From Acidobacteriota bacterium (GTDB lineage: Bacteria; Acidobacteriota; Terriglobia; Terriglobales; Acidobacteriaceae), in contig JAJZJJ010000004.1 of NCBI GenBank assembly GCA_021810175.1, positions 12,986 to 19,752 of the forward strand: DNA of 6,767 bases, read 5' to 3'. Positions 1-6,000 of this stretch are shown here, one piece after another. The notes below the pieces were generated by a model that was given only the letters and a program-made list of their open reading frames with translations, was not told the origin of the DNA and ran no database searches. Numbering within the stretch: position 1 is the first letter of the stretch; each line of letters opens with the position of its first letter. The position numbers and the translations under genes were made by a program.

Positions 1-1
1 G

Positions 2-370
2 CACGTTTTGCTGGGTGCGTTTCTCTCCACCGCGATGTGGTTCCTCGCGACCCTCCTCTTCGGCTGGTACGTCGGACGCTCCACACGCTATCAGCTCGTT
101 TACGGTTCGCTCAGTGCGGGCGTGGCCACCATCGTCTGGCTCTACATGGTTTCCCTCATCATCCTCTACGGCGCGGAGTTCAATGCCCAGGTCTATCGCA
201 TCGACCGCCCCGAGCCCGGCGAATTCGACACCGAACCCTTTACCCCGCAAACGCCTGCCAAACCCTCCACGCAACACCCTCACGCACGCAACACCGCACC
301 CCAGACAAAAGTTCCCACCGCAAATGCGGCCGATGCCCGCGAAGACCACCCCGCGCTTCCGCTAAAATGA
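2..370 (+). CDS. YihY/BrkB-family inner-membrane protein, C-terminal fragment
   Basis: Only the last 122 codons are present; the start lies left of the window. The reading frame is open from base 2 to the TGA at 368-370. Two hydrophobic segments are visible: one near the edge (LLGAFLSTAMWFLATLLFGW) and one starting at YGSLSAGVATIVWLYMVSL. The second ends in ILYGAEFNAQVYR. The order 'YGSL-G-ATIVWLY-S-II-L-GAE-NA' is the typical closing signature of the YihY/virulence factor BrkB family (older name RNase BN), which are multi-pass membrane proteins of uncertain function. About 50 hydrophilic residues rich in Pro, Thr and Ala follow the last membrane segment and are probably a disordered cytoplasmic tail. 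The family call is from remembered motif pattern. Molecular role is unknown, and the old link to RNase BN activity is now considered wrong. The gene ends 47 bases before pyk. Confidence 0.8.
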   Translation, partial: HVLLGAFLSTAMWFLATLLFGWYVGRSTRYQLVYGSLSAGVATIVWLYMVSLIILYGAEFNAQVYRIDRPEPGEFDTEPFTPQTPAKPSTQHPHARNTAPQTKVPTANAADAREDHPALPLK

Positions 371-417
371 TTTCGTTGGCGTCATCCTGAAAGACGCCGC
401 TCAGTATTGGGGGATGG

Positions 418-1938
418 ATGAATTTCTCGTATGCCGGCTCTGATTCGGCTCACAAGCCACGCCGCGCCAAGATCGTTGCTACCCTGGGACCTGCTTCCTC
501 GCATGCCGATGTTTTCCGTGAACTGGTTCGCGCCGGCCTCGACGTCGCCCGCCTGAACTTCTCGCATGGCACACATCCTGAAAAACTTAAGCTCATTGAA
601 ATGGTGCGCGCCGTCTCCAGATCCGAAGGCAAGCATGTCTGCATCCTCGCCGACCTGCAGGGCCCCAAGATTCGCACTGGCCGCCTCCAGAATCGAATCC
701 CGGTTCAGCTCAAGGCCGGCCAGTCGCTCACCATCACCCCCCGCGACATCGCCGGAACCGCGACGGTCATATCCACCACTTTCACCACCCTTGCTGAAAA
801 TCTCTCCGCGGGTGACCGCATCCTGCTCTCCGACGGCCTCATCGAACTCCGCGTCTCCGCCATCCACGGTGAAGACGTCGAGTGTGCCGTCCTCAACGGC
901 GGGACTCTCGGCGAACACAAGGGCATCAACCTGCCCGGCATCCCCGTCAAGGTTCCGTCGCTGACCGAAAAGGACGAAATCGATCTCGAGTTCGCCCTCC
1001 AACACGACGTCGACGCCATCGCCCTGTCCTTCGTCCGCACCGCGGAAGACGTTAAGCTCGTCAAGGACCGCATCGCGGCTTCCGGCACCGGCGCATGGCT
1101 CATCGCCAAGCTGGAAAAGCCCCAGGCCATCGACAATCTCGACTCCATCCTCGAAGTCGCCGACGGCATCATGGTCGCCCGCGGCGATCTCGGCGTTGAA
1201 GTCCCTCCCGAGCGCGTCCCCGCTATTCAGAAGCACATGATTCGCCGCGCGGCCGCTTATCGCAAGCCCGTCATCACCGCAACGCAGATGCTGGAATCCA
1301 TGATCGAAAACCCGCGCCCCACCCGCGCGGAAGCCAGCGACGTCGCCAACGCCGTATACGACGGTACCGACGCGGTCATGCTCTCGGCCGAAACCGCTGC
1401 CGGCAAGTACCCCGTCGAAGCTGTCCGCATGATGTCCCGTATCGTCGCGGAAACTGAAAGCAACCTGCATAGCGGCAATATCGAAGCCCGGCCCGATCAC
1501 CTCAAGCTCTCGATTCCTGAAACTATCTGCGAATCCATGGCGCACGCTGCCGACGACCTCGACGTCGCCGCCATCGCTGTCTTCACCGAAACTGGCACCA
1601 CGGCCCGTCAGCTTTCCAAGTATCGCCCCAAGCCGCCCATCTACGCGCTTTCCAGCGTCGAACCGGTCATTAACCGCATGGCCATGCTCTGGGGCGTGCG
1701 CCCCATTCTCTGCACCAAGGCCACCACCACGGAAGAAATGGTCGATATGGCCGAACAGGTCATCCTGGAAGGCGGCTATGCCGGCCGCCACGACATCCTC
1801 GGCATCGTCGCTGGCACCCGGACCCTCAGCGGATCCACCAACTTCCTCCGCCTCCACGTCATCGGCGATCTGGCTCCCGAACACTCCGCGGATCACACCG
1901 CCGAGCAGCACCCTGAGCCGGTTTCCACCAAAGCCTGA
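418..1938 (+). CDS. pyk: pyruvate kinase
   Basis: Converts phosphoenolpyruvate plus ADP to pyruvate plus ATP, the last step of glycolysis, in the cytoplasm. The 506 residues carry the family signature throughout: RRAKIVATLGPAS (15-27), the phosphate-binding RLNFSHG (45-51), DLQGPKIRTG (79-88) at the start of the lid-like B domain (about 88-185), the catalytic IAKLEKP with Lys231 and Glu233, MVARGDLGVE with Asp257, TATQMLESM (287-295), and RAEASDVANAVYDGTDAVMLSAET (303-326). ETGTTARQLSKYRP (391-404) opens the C-terminal regulatory domain. Bacterial enzymes are usually about 470-480 residues; the excess is a short N-terminal leader and a polar tail after residue 484. A purine run GGGGGA at 409-414 lies just 3 bases before the ATG. 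The ATG at 414 is out of frame and stops after nine codons. Lys84 sits where muscle enzyme has Glu117, which suggests K+-independent activity (inference). Lysine codons are 20 AAG to 2 AAA, consistent with high expression. Confidence 0.97.
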   Translation: MNFSYAGSDSAHKPRRAKIVATLGPASSHADVFRELVRAGLDVARLNFSHGTHPEKLKLIEMVRAVSRSEGKHVCILADLQGPKIRTGRLQNRIPVQLKAGQSLTITPRDIAGTATVISTTFTTLAENLSAGDRILLSDGLIELRVSAIHGEDVECAVLNGGTLGEHKGINLPGIPVKVPSLTEKDEIDLEFALQHDVDAIALSFVRTAEDVKLVKDRIAASGTGAWLIAKLEKPQAIDNLDSILEVADGIMVARGDLGVEVPPERVPAIQKHMIRRAAAYRKPVITATQMLESMIENPRPTRAEASDVANAVYDGTDAVMLSAETAAGKYPVEAVRMMSRIVAETESNLHSGNIEARPDHLKLSIPETICESMAHAADDLDVAAIAVFTETGTTARQLSKYRPKPPIYALSSVEPVINRMAMLWGVRPILCTKATTTEEMVDMAEQVILEGGYAGRHDILGIVAGTRTLSGSTNFLRLHVIGDLAPEHSADHTAEQHPEPVSTKA

Positions 1939-1956
1939 TTTCCCCCTGAATCCACG

Positions 1957-1996
1957 GTGCCCCACTCAAGTCCGGTTTCCGGCTTGACTGGGGCAC
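1957..1996 (+). terminator. strong stem-loop after pyk, possible terminator
   Basis: The arms 1957-1975 and 1979-1996 fold as 8 base pairs (GTGCCCCA with TGGGGCAC), one C-C mismatch, 5 pairs (TCAAG with CTTGA), one bulged T at 1971, then 4 pairs (CCGG) around a TTT loop. It begins 18 bases after the pyk stop codon. There is no run of T directly after the stem, so this is not a textbook intrinsic terminator; the nearest T-rich stretch is CTTTATT at 2018-2024. It could end pyk transcription, protect the 3' end of the mRNA, or act as a processing site. Position supports separation of pyk from mutL. Confidence 0.5.
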
Positions 1997-2020
1997 TGGC
2001 CGCTTCACCACTGGCCGCTT
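1994..2020 (+). repeat. 12-bp direct repeat in the pyk-mutL spacer
   Basis: CACTGGCCGCTT occurs twice, at 1994-2005 and 2009-2020, with a 15-base period. The first copy overlaps the end of the stem-loop. A weaker echo, CCTGGCCACCGCCTCTT, follows at 2032-2048. It may be a slippage duplication or a pair of binding sites for a regulator of mutL; nothing in the sequence decides between these. Confidence 0.6.
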
Positions 2021-2025
2021 TATTC

Positions 2026-2053
2026 CTGACTCCTGGCCACCGCCTCTTATACT
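2026..2053 (+). promoter_or_regulatory. candidate mutL promoter very close to the start codon
   Basis: TATACT at 2048-2053 matches the sigma-70 -10 consensus at five of six positions. A weak -35 candidate CTGACT at 2026-2031 lies 16 bases upstream (four of six matches). Transcription would normally start 6-7 bases after the -10 box, at about 2059-2060, only two or three bases before the mutL ATG at 2062. That would give an essentially leaderless mRNA and would explain why no ribosome binding site is seen. Assigned from consensus alone. Confidence 0.4.
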
Positions 2054-2061
2054 CTCTTCCC

Positions 2062-4077
2062 ATGGGTCGCATTCGCGTTCTTTCCGATCAGGTGGCCAAC
2101 CAGATCGCCGCCGGCGAGGTCGTGGACCGTCCCGCCTCCGTCGTCAAGGAGCTTCTCGAAAACGCCCTCGATGCCGAAGCTACCCGTATCCGCGTTGAAG
2201 TCGAAGGCGGCGGACGCAAGCTCATCCGCGTCATCGACAATGGCCACGGCATGGTCCGCGACGACGCCATGCTCGCCTTCGAGCGCCACGCCACTTCCAA
2301 GATCCGCAGCAGCGACGATCTGCTTTCCATCGCTACCCTCGGCTTCCGCGGCGAAGCCCTGCCCTCCATCGCCTCCATCGCGCGCCTGGAAATGACCACC
2401 CGCGCCCGCGGCGAAACCTCCGGCACCCTCATTGAAATCACCGGCGGCAAAATACAGCGCGTCGAAGACGCCGGAGCGCCCGAAGGCACCACCTTCACCA
2501 TTCGAGACCTTTTCTTCAATACCCCTGCGCGTCGCAAATTCCTCCGGGCTGAAAGCACTGAGCTTTCCCACGTCTCTGCCCTCGTCACCCATTACGCGCT
2601 CGCCCACCCTGACAAGCACTTCGAACTGCACTCCGCCACGCAAACCCTCCTGCTCGCCCCGCCCGTCAAGAGCCCGGCCGACCGCGTCTTCCAGATCTTC
2701 GGCGCCGAAACCCTCTCGCAACTCATCAACGTCGCCGCCGAGCGCCCGTTTGACCGCGCCGGCCTGCCCGAGCCGCCGCCATGGCGCCGCGATCAGGATT
2801 ATCAGCCGCCTGACCCCGGTTTCCTCCGCGTACGCGGCTTCGTCTCCAAGCCTGCCCTGCAAAAGCTCAACCGCAATTCCATTTACATCTTCGTTAACAA
2901 TCGCCTCATCCGCGACCGCCTCGTGCTCCACGCAATCACCGAGGCTTACCGCAACATCATCCCGCCCACCTCGTTTCCCGTCGCCCTGCTCTTCCTGGAA
3001 ATGCCGCCTCATGAGGTCGACGTCAATGTCCACCCCTCCAAAACCGAGGTCCGCTTCCGCCAGAACACCGTCATCCACGACTTCGTCCGCGACGCCGTCC
3101 GCAACACCCTCATGAAAGCGCGTCCCACCGCCGAATTCCTCGCCGCGCTCCACGGTTCCCAACCCGTCTCCTCCGTTCTGCCCGCCGGCGAGCCCATGCA
3201 GGATTCCGCATACCCCGTCACGGACTCCGAACCCATCCCCGCCGATCCTGAAGTCGCCGCCTTCACCCTCACGCAGCCCGCCCAGCAACCCTCCGCTCAA
3301 CCACTGCCTTTCGCCCTTGCGGAAAATCTTCGCTACGCCTTTTCGCCCAGCGTCGGACCCACCGCCGCAACGCCGGAATCCCCGCTGCCGCAGGCTACGG
3401 AAGCTTCCGCCGTCATCGTTCCCGGCGGAAGCTGCGGTCACGAGCACTCCGAAGAACCAGTTCCACCGCCCGGCGGCGCGGAAGCCAACCTCACCTCGCT
3501 CGCGTCCCTCAAGCCCCTCGGCCAGCTCCGTGAGTCTTTCATCCTCGCCGTCAACGACGAGGGCTTCTGGATCATCGATCAGCACGTCGCCCACGAACGC
3601 GTCCTTTTCGAGAAAATCCTCCGCGAGCGTGAGGTCGAGCGCGTCCATCGCCAGCGCCTCCTCATGCCCATGCTTATCAATTTGCTCCCCGAGCAGATGG
3701 TCCGTTTCGCCGAAATCGCCGCCGAACTGGATCGCAATGGCTTTGAAGCCGAACCCTTTGGCCCCCACACCATCGCCGTCAAAGCAGCTCCCGTCGGCCT
3801 CGAAGGCGCACGTCTCGAGCGCATGCTCATGGAGGTCCTCGAACAGGCTGGCAACTCCGCTCAATCGGAAAATCTCGAAACCATGCGCACCCGCATCGCC
3901 GCCTCGATCGCCTGCCATTCCGCCATTAAGGTCAACTTCCCGCTTGACATCCAGCGCATGGAATGGCTCCTCGCCGAGCTCGCCCGCACCGCCCATCCCA
4001 CCAGTTGCCCCCACGGCCGCCCAATTGCTTTACGATATTCATGGAAGGACATTCAGCGCGCTTTCGAGCGCATCTAG
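2062..4077 (+). CDS. mutL: DNA mismatch repair protein MutL (endonuclease type)
   Basis: MutL links mismatch recognition by MutS to strand removal. The 671-residue protein has an N-terminal GHKL ATPase with IAAGEVVDRPASVVKELLENALDA (15-38), DNGHGM (59-64), GFRGEAL (94-100) and GTTFTIRDLFFNTPARRKFL (142-161). The transducer domain ends near 350 with NNRLIRD (279-285) and VDVNVHPSKTEVRF (319-332). A Pro/Ala-rich linker covers about 355-478. The C-terminal dimerisation domain carries a nicking-endonuclease motif DQHVAHERVLFE (506-517; consensus DQHA-x2-E-x4-E with Val for the first Ala), ACHSAIK (617-623) and the metal-site motif CPHGRP (649-654). QRLLMP (531-536) resembles the QxxLVP-like clamp-binding motif of Bacillus MutL. 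So the strand signal probably comes from the sliding clamp, not MutH (inference). The ATG at 2062 is chosen because conserved MutL sequence begins there; a GTG at 1957 would add 35 unrelated residues encoded across the stem-loop. No Shine-Dalgarno sequence precedes it. Residues 228-253 form a Pro-rich insertion compared with E. coli. Confidence 0.96.
   Translation: MGRIRVLSDQVANQIAAGEVVDRPASVVKELLENALDAEATRIRVEVEGGGRKLIRVIDNGHGMVRDDAMLAFERHATSKIRSSDDLLSIATLGFRGEALPSIASIARLEMTTRARGETSGTLIEITGGKIQRVEDAGAPEGTTFTIRDLFFNTPARRKFLRAESTELSHVSALVTHYALAHPDKHFELHSATQTLLLAPPVKSPADRVFQIFGAETLSQLINVAAERPFDRAGLPEPPPWRRDQDYQPPDPGFLRVRGFVSKPALQKLNRNSIYIFVNNRLIRDRLVLHAITEAYRNIIPPTSFPVALLFLEMPPHEVDVNVHPSKTEVRFRQNTVIHDFVRDAVRNTLMKARPTAEFLAALHGSQPVSSVLPAGEPMQDSAYPVTDSEPIPADPEVAAFTLTQPAQQPSAQPLPFALAENLRYAFSPSVGPTAATPESPLPQATEASAVIVPGGSCGHEHSEEPVPPPGGAEANLTSLASLKPLGQLRESFILAVNDEGFWIIDQHVAHERVLFEKILREREVERVHRQRLLMPMLINLLPEQMVRFAEIAAELDRNGFEAEPFGPHTIAVKAAPVGLEGARLERMLMEVLEQAGNSAQSENLETMRTRIAASIACHSAIKVNFPLDIQRMEWLLAELARTAHPTSCPHGRPIALRYSWKDIQRAFERI
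3402..3433. repeat. perfect 11-bp palindrome inside the mutL linker
   Basis: AGCTTCCGCCG at 3402-3412 is the exact reverse complement of CGGCGGAAGCT at 3423-3433, separated by 10 bases. It falls in the codons for the disordered linker of MutL, around residues 447-458 (EASAVIVPGGSC). The stem could form in either DNA strand or in mRNA. It may be a remnant of a small palindromic insertion tolerated in the linker, or chance in GC-rich sequence. Confidence 0.6.
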
Positions 4078-4091
4078 TCACTTTAGCCCTT

Positions 4092-4144
4092 AGCTCTTGG
4101 CCGTTCGCTTCCAGCTAAAAGCTAATGGCCAAAAGCTGGCAGCT
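4092..4144. repeat. AGCT-rich palindromic spacer between mutL and the next gene
   Basis: Arms 4092-4102 (AGCTCTTGGCC) and 4127-4137 (GGCCAAAAGCT) are inverted repeats matching at 10 of 11 positions, enclosing 24 bases. Nested inside is AGCT-AAA-AGCT at 4113-4123, and CCAGCT at 4111-4116 also pairs with AGCTGG at 4134-4139. AGCT occurs five times in 53 bases. The sequence is AT-richer than the flanking genes. It could fold into alternative hairpins after mutL and serve as a weak terminator. It also resembles the degenerate 'AGCTAxxAGCT' intergenic repeats I associate with acidobacterial genomes (from memory, not tested). Confidence 0.55.
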
Positions 4145-4167
4145 ATCTGTACCGTCCCCTTCCCTGT

Positions 4168-4182
4168 AAAGGACCTTCTTTG
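4168..4182 (+). promoter_or_regulatory. ribosome binding site that fixes a TTG start
   Basis: AAAGGA at 4168-4173 is a good Shine-Dalgarno match placed 6 bases before TTG at 4180-4182. No in-frame ATG occurs until codon 59, so this site decides the start of the downstream gene. TTG starts generally give lower initiation than ATG, so modest expression is expected. Confidence 0.8.
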
Positions 4183-6000
4183 ACATCGCAGCAGCTTATC
4201 GAGGCGCGTGCCGCCCTCTGGCATCACAATGCCGAACCCATTCTTACCCTGGAAGAAGCCGCATCCTGGGTCGCCACCACCGGCTTTCTTCTTTTTCTCC
4301 CGCGCCGCCAGCAGCTCCGCGCACCCAGCCCCACATTTGTTGAAGCCTGCATGGGCAGGCTCGAGCACACGCCCGCGCGCCCGGATATCGAAAACGCTCT
4401 CTCGCTTGCCCGTCGCCTTTTCACCACTGGCGAGGTCTTTCCGCTCAACCTGCTCGGCACGCTCAGCGAAGAACCCGATTTTCTCATCGCTCGCGACCGC
4501 CTCCCGTGGCTCTTCTCCCTGCGCGGCGACCGCGCATGGAAAGCCGCGCCCGGCGGCCGCACCTCGCCCCTCAATATCAGCGTCTGGAAGCTCCTCGACG
4601 AGCAGGGCGAGCTCACCGCCGACCAGATCCGCTCCGGCGTAGGTCGCGAAGTCACCGACTCGTCCATACGCCGCGCCCTCATCGACCTCTGGGGCACCCT
4701 CCGTGTCTTTCCCCGCTATCACGACGGCGAAACCACCTGGGCGCTCGCCAAAACTCTTTGCCCCAGGGAGTGCACCAAGGGAACCACCACCGCCCAGAGT
4801 GCAGCGCTCTCGCTCTTCCTCGCCGACTACCTGCGTTCGGCCATCGCAGCCACTGAGGATGAAGCCGCATCTTTCCTGTCGCCGCTCGCCTCGCGCTCCA
4901 GGCTGCGCGAAGTCCTCCACGCGCTCGTGTCCACGCGCCAGCTCTCCACCATTCCTCTCGGCCCCAACACGCTCTACTACGTTGCCGGGGAACTGCCCGA
5001 ATTCCCTGAGATCGTTGCGCCCCAGCCCGCCGAAGCCCCCGCGCCAACCGCGGAAGAAATCGAAAGCGTGTCAGAACACGTAACTCCCGTTGGTCACGAG
5101 CCTCACGAACGCATCCACAAGTACACGCCGCGCACCGAACCACGCGAACCATATCGGCGCTCCGAGCGTCCCGCTGCGCGCCGCGAATTCAAGCCCCGCC
5201 GGTTCGAAGGCGGATACAACCGCCCATCCCGTGACGATCGGGAAGGCCGCCCCGAACGCAGCGAAACAGGATTCCGTCCCCGCCGCGAAGGCGGCTTCAA
5301 ACCCCGTGACGACCGTAGCTTCAAACCGCGCCGCGAAGGCGGCTTCAAACCCCGTGAGGGGCGCAGCTTCGAACCCCGCAGCGAAAGCGGCTTCCGTCCG
5401 CCATTCCGCAAACCGCGCCCGGAAGCAGACTCCGGCTTCGCCGAATCCGATCACCCAGAACGCGCACCGCGTTCTACCGGCGAAGATCGCCCTCCGTTCC
5501 GCAAATCCACATCCGGCGAACGGCACAAGCCCTTCGGCCAGAAATTCGAACGCAGCGGAGAACGCAAACCCTACGGCGAGCGAAAATCTTACGGCGCACG
5601 CGGAGAACGCAGCGAGCGCAAACCCTACGGCGAGCGAAAGCCCTATGCCAACCGCCCCGACTTCCGCAAATCTCGCGACGGCGAAGACCGCCCCCACCGC
5701 GACGCAGAATCCTCCGAGCGTCCGCCCCGCAAGTCCTTCGGCAAAACCGGCGGCTTCTCCAAACCCGGAGTCAAATCTGGAGCCAGACCCGGCGCCAAAA
5801 GCTTCGGCAAAGGCCCCGGCAAGGGATTCGGAAAAACCACCGGCACAGGCCCCAAAAAGTCCTACGGCAAACCCGGCGGAAAATCAGGCTTCGGCAAAGC
5901 TCCCGGAAAAAGCTTCGGTAAAAACTTCAGCAAAGGCCCGGGGAAAGGACCTGGGAAAGGGAAACCCCGCGGCCCGGGCAAACCACGCCGCTCGGAGTAA
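4180..6000 (+). CDS. AlkZ-related winged-helix protein with long Arg/Lys/Gly-rich disordered tail
   Basis: The protein has 606 residues in two contrasting parts. Residues 1-275 look folded. Segment 132-193 (VWKLLDEQGELTADQI... SSIRRALIDLWGTLRVFPRYHDGETTWALA) has the shape of a winged helix: three helices, then a beta wing. Residues 205-270 look like a second module ending in LYYVAGELPEF. The layout is reminiscent of the AlkZ/YcaQ (HTH_42) DNA glycosylase family and its 'AlkZ-related' short relatives, including the early EEAASWVATTGFLLFLP. I see no catalytic QxQ or QxD motif, so glycosylase activity is not supported. Residues 276-310 are an acidic, Pro-rich linker. Residues 311-606 are low-complexity: six octapeptides at 360-407, ERKPYG hexapeptides at 461-490 and Gly-Lys-Phe repeats at 518-602. 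Such tails usually bind RNA or DNA by charge. Its place between mutL and cmk is compatible with a nucleic-acid role but proves nothing. The open frame and start are secure; the family call is tentative. Confidence 0.85.
   Translation: MTSQQLIEARAALWHHNAEPILTLEEAASWVATTGFLLFLPRRQQLRAPSPTFVEACMGRLEHTPARPDIENALSLARRLFTTGEVFPLNLLGTLSEEPDFLIARDRLPWLFSLRGDRAWKAAPGGRTSPLNISVWKLLDEQGELTADQIRSGVGREVTDSSIRRALIDLWGTLRVFPRYHDGETTWALAKTLCPRECTKGTTTAQSAALSLFLADYLRSAIAATEDEAASFLSPLASRSRLREVLHALVSTRQLSTIPLGPNTLYYVAGELPEFPEIVAPQPAEAPAPTAEEIESVSEHVTPVGHEPHERIHKYTPRTEPREPYRRSERPAARREFKPRRFEGGYNRPSRDDREGRPERSETGFRPRREGGFKPRDDRSFKPRREGGFKPREGRSFEPRSESGFRPPFRKPRPEADSGFAESDHPERAPRSTGEDRPPFRKSTSGERHKPFGQKFERSGERKPYGERKSYGARGERSERKPYGERKPYANRPDFRKSRDGEDRPHRDAESSERPPRKSFGKTGGFSKPGVKSGARPGAKSFGKGPGKGFGKTTGTGPKKSYGKPGGKSGFGKAPGKSFGKNFSKGPGKGPGKGKPRGPGKPRRSE
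5257..5400 (+). repeat. six tandem octapeptide (24-bp) repeats
   Basis: Codons 360-407 encode six consecutive eight-residue units of the form R-x-x-x-[GS]-F-[KRE]-P: RSETGFRP, RREGGFKP, RDDRSFKP, RREGGFKP, REGRSFEP, RSESGFRP. At DNA level the pattern is clearest as a 48-base unit: 5281-5328 and 5329-5376 agree at 42 of 48 positions, including the first 29. The conserved residues are Arg1, Phe6 and Pro8, with charged residues between. The near identity of the two 48-base copies implies recent duplication. Confidence 0.9.
5560..5649 (+). repeat. ERKPYG hexapeptide (18-bp) repeats
   Basis: Codons 461-490 encode ERKPYG, ERKSYG, then ARGERS, then ERKPYG and ERKPYA. The two pairs are separated by one diverged unit, giving five units in all. 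The unit differs from the octapeptide block upstream, so the tail was built from at least two independent expansions. Tyrosine replaces phenylalanine as the aromatic residue. Confidence 0.85.
5731..5985 (+). repeat. Gly-Lys-[Ser/Pro]-[Phe/Tyr] rich tail repeats
   Basis: Codons 518-602 encode irregular repeats of KSFGK, GPGKGFGK, KSYGKPGGK, KSFGKNFSK and GPGKGPGKGK. Lysine has almost replaced arginine here, acidic residues are absent, and glycine is the commonest residue. This makes a strongly basic, flexible C-terminus resembling the lysine-rich tails seen on some bacterial histone-like proteins and RNA helicases. Confidence 0.85.

Noticed and set aside
363..368. TAAAAT as a pyk promoter -10 box
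   Set aside because: It matches five of six consensus bases, but no acceptable -35 element lies 16-18 bases upstream and it overlaps the end of the preceding gene, so support is too weak.
378..398. Hairpin before pyk (GGCGTC with GACGCC, 9-base loop) as a terminator or riboswitch
   Set aside because: Only six base pairs, no T-run, and a 47-base spacer too short for a known riboswitch. The sequence around CGTCATCCTGA may be a scrap of a dispersed repeat, but that cannot be shown here.
382..1965. Open frame of about 527 codons on the minus strand across the whole of pyk
   Set aside because: It mirrors a strongly biased GC-rich gene: when codons end mostly in C or G, the opposite strand loses stops. 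Its translation is rich in Gly, Asp, Ala and Glu with no recognisable domain, while the plus strand encodes a full pyruvate kinase.
1957..2061. GTG at 1957 as an upstream start for MutL
   Set aside because: It would add 35 residues unlike any MutL N-terminus, encoded across a stem-loop and a direct repeat. Conserved MutL sequence begins at the ATG at 2062.
2047..4014. Open frame of about 655 codons on the minus strand across mutL
   Set aside because: Same codon-bias shadow effect; composition is Gly/Glu/Asp-rich and no motif is seen. A smaller minus-strand frame at 4090-4920 is rejected for the same reason.
5257..5400. CRISPR-like array
   Set aside because: The periodic units are contiguous, in frame and without unique spacers; they are coding repeats.
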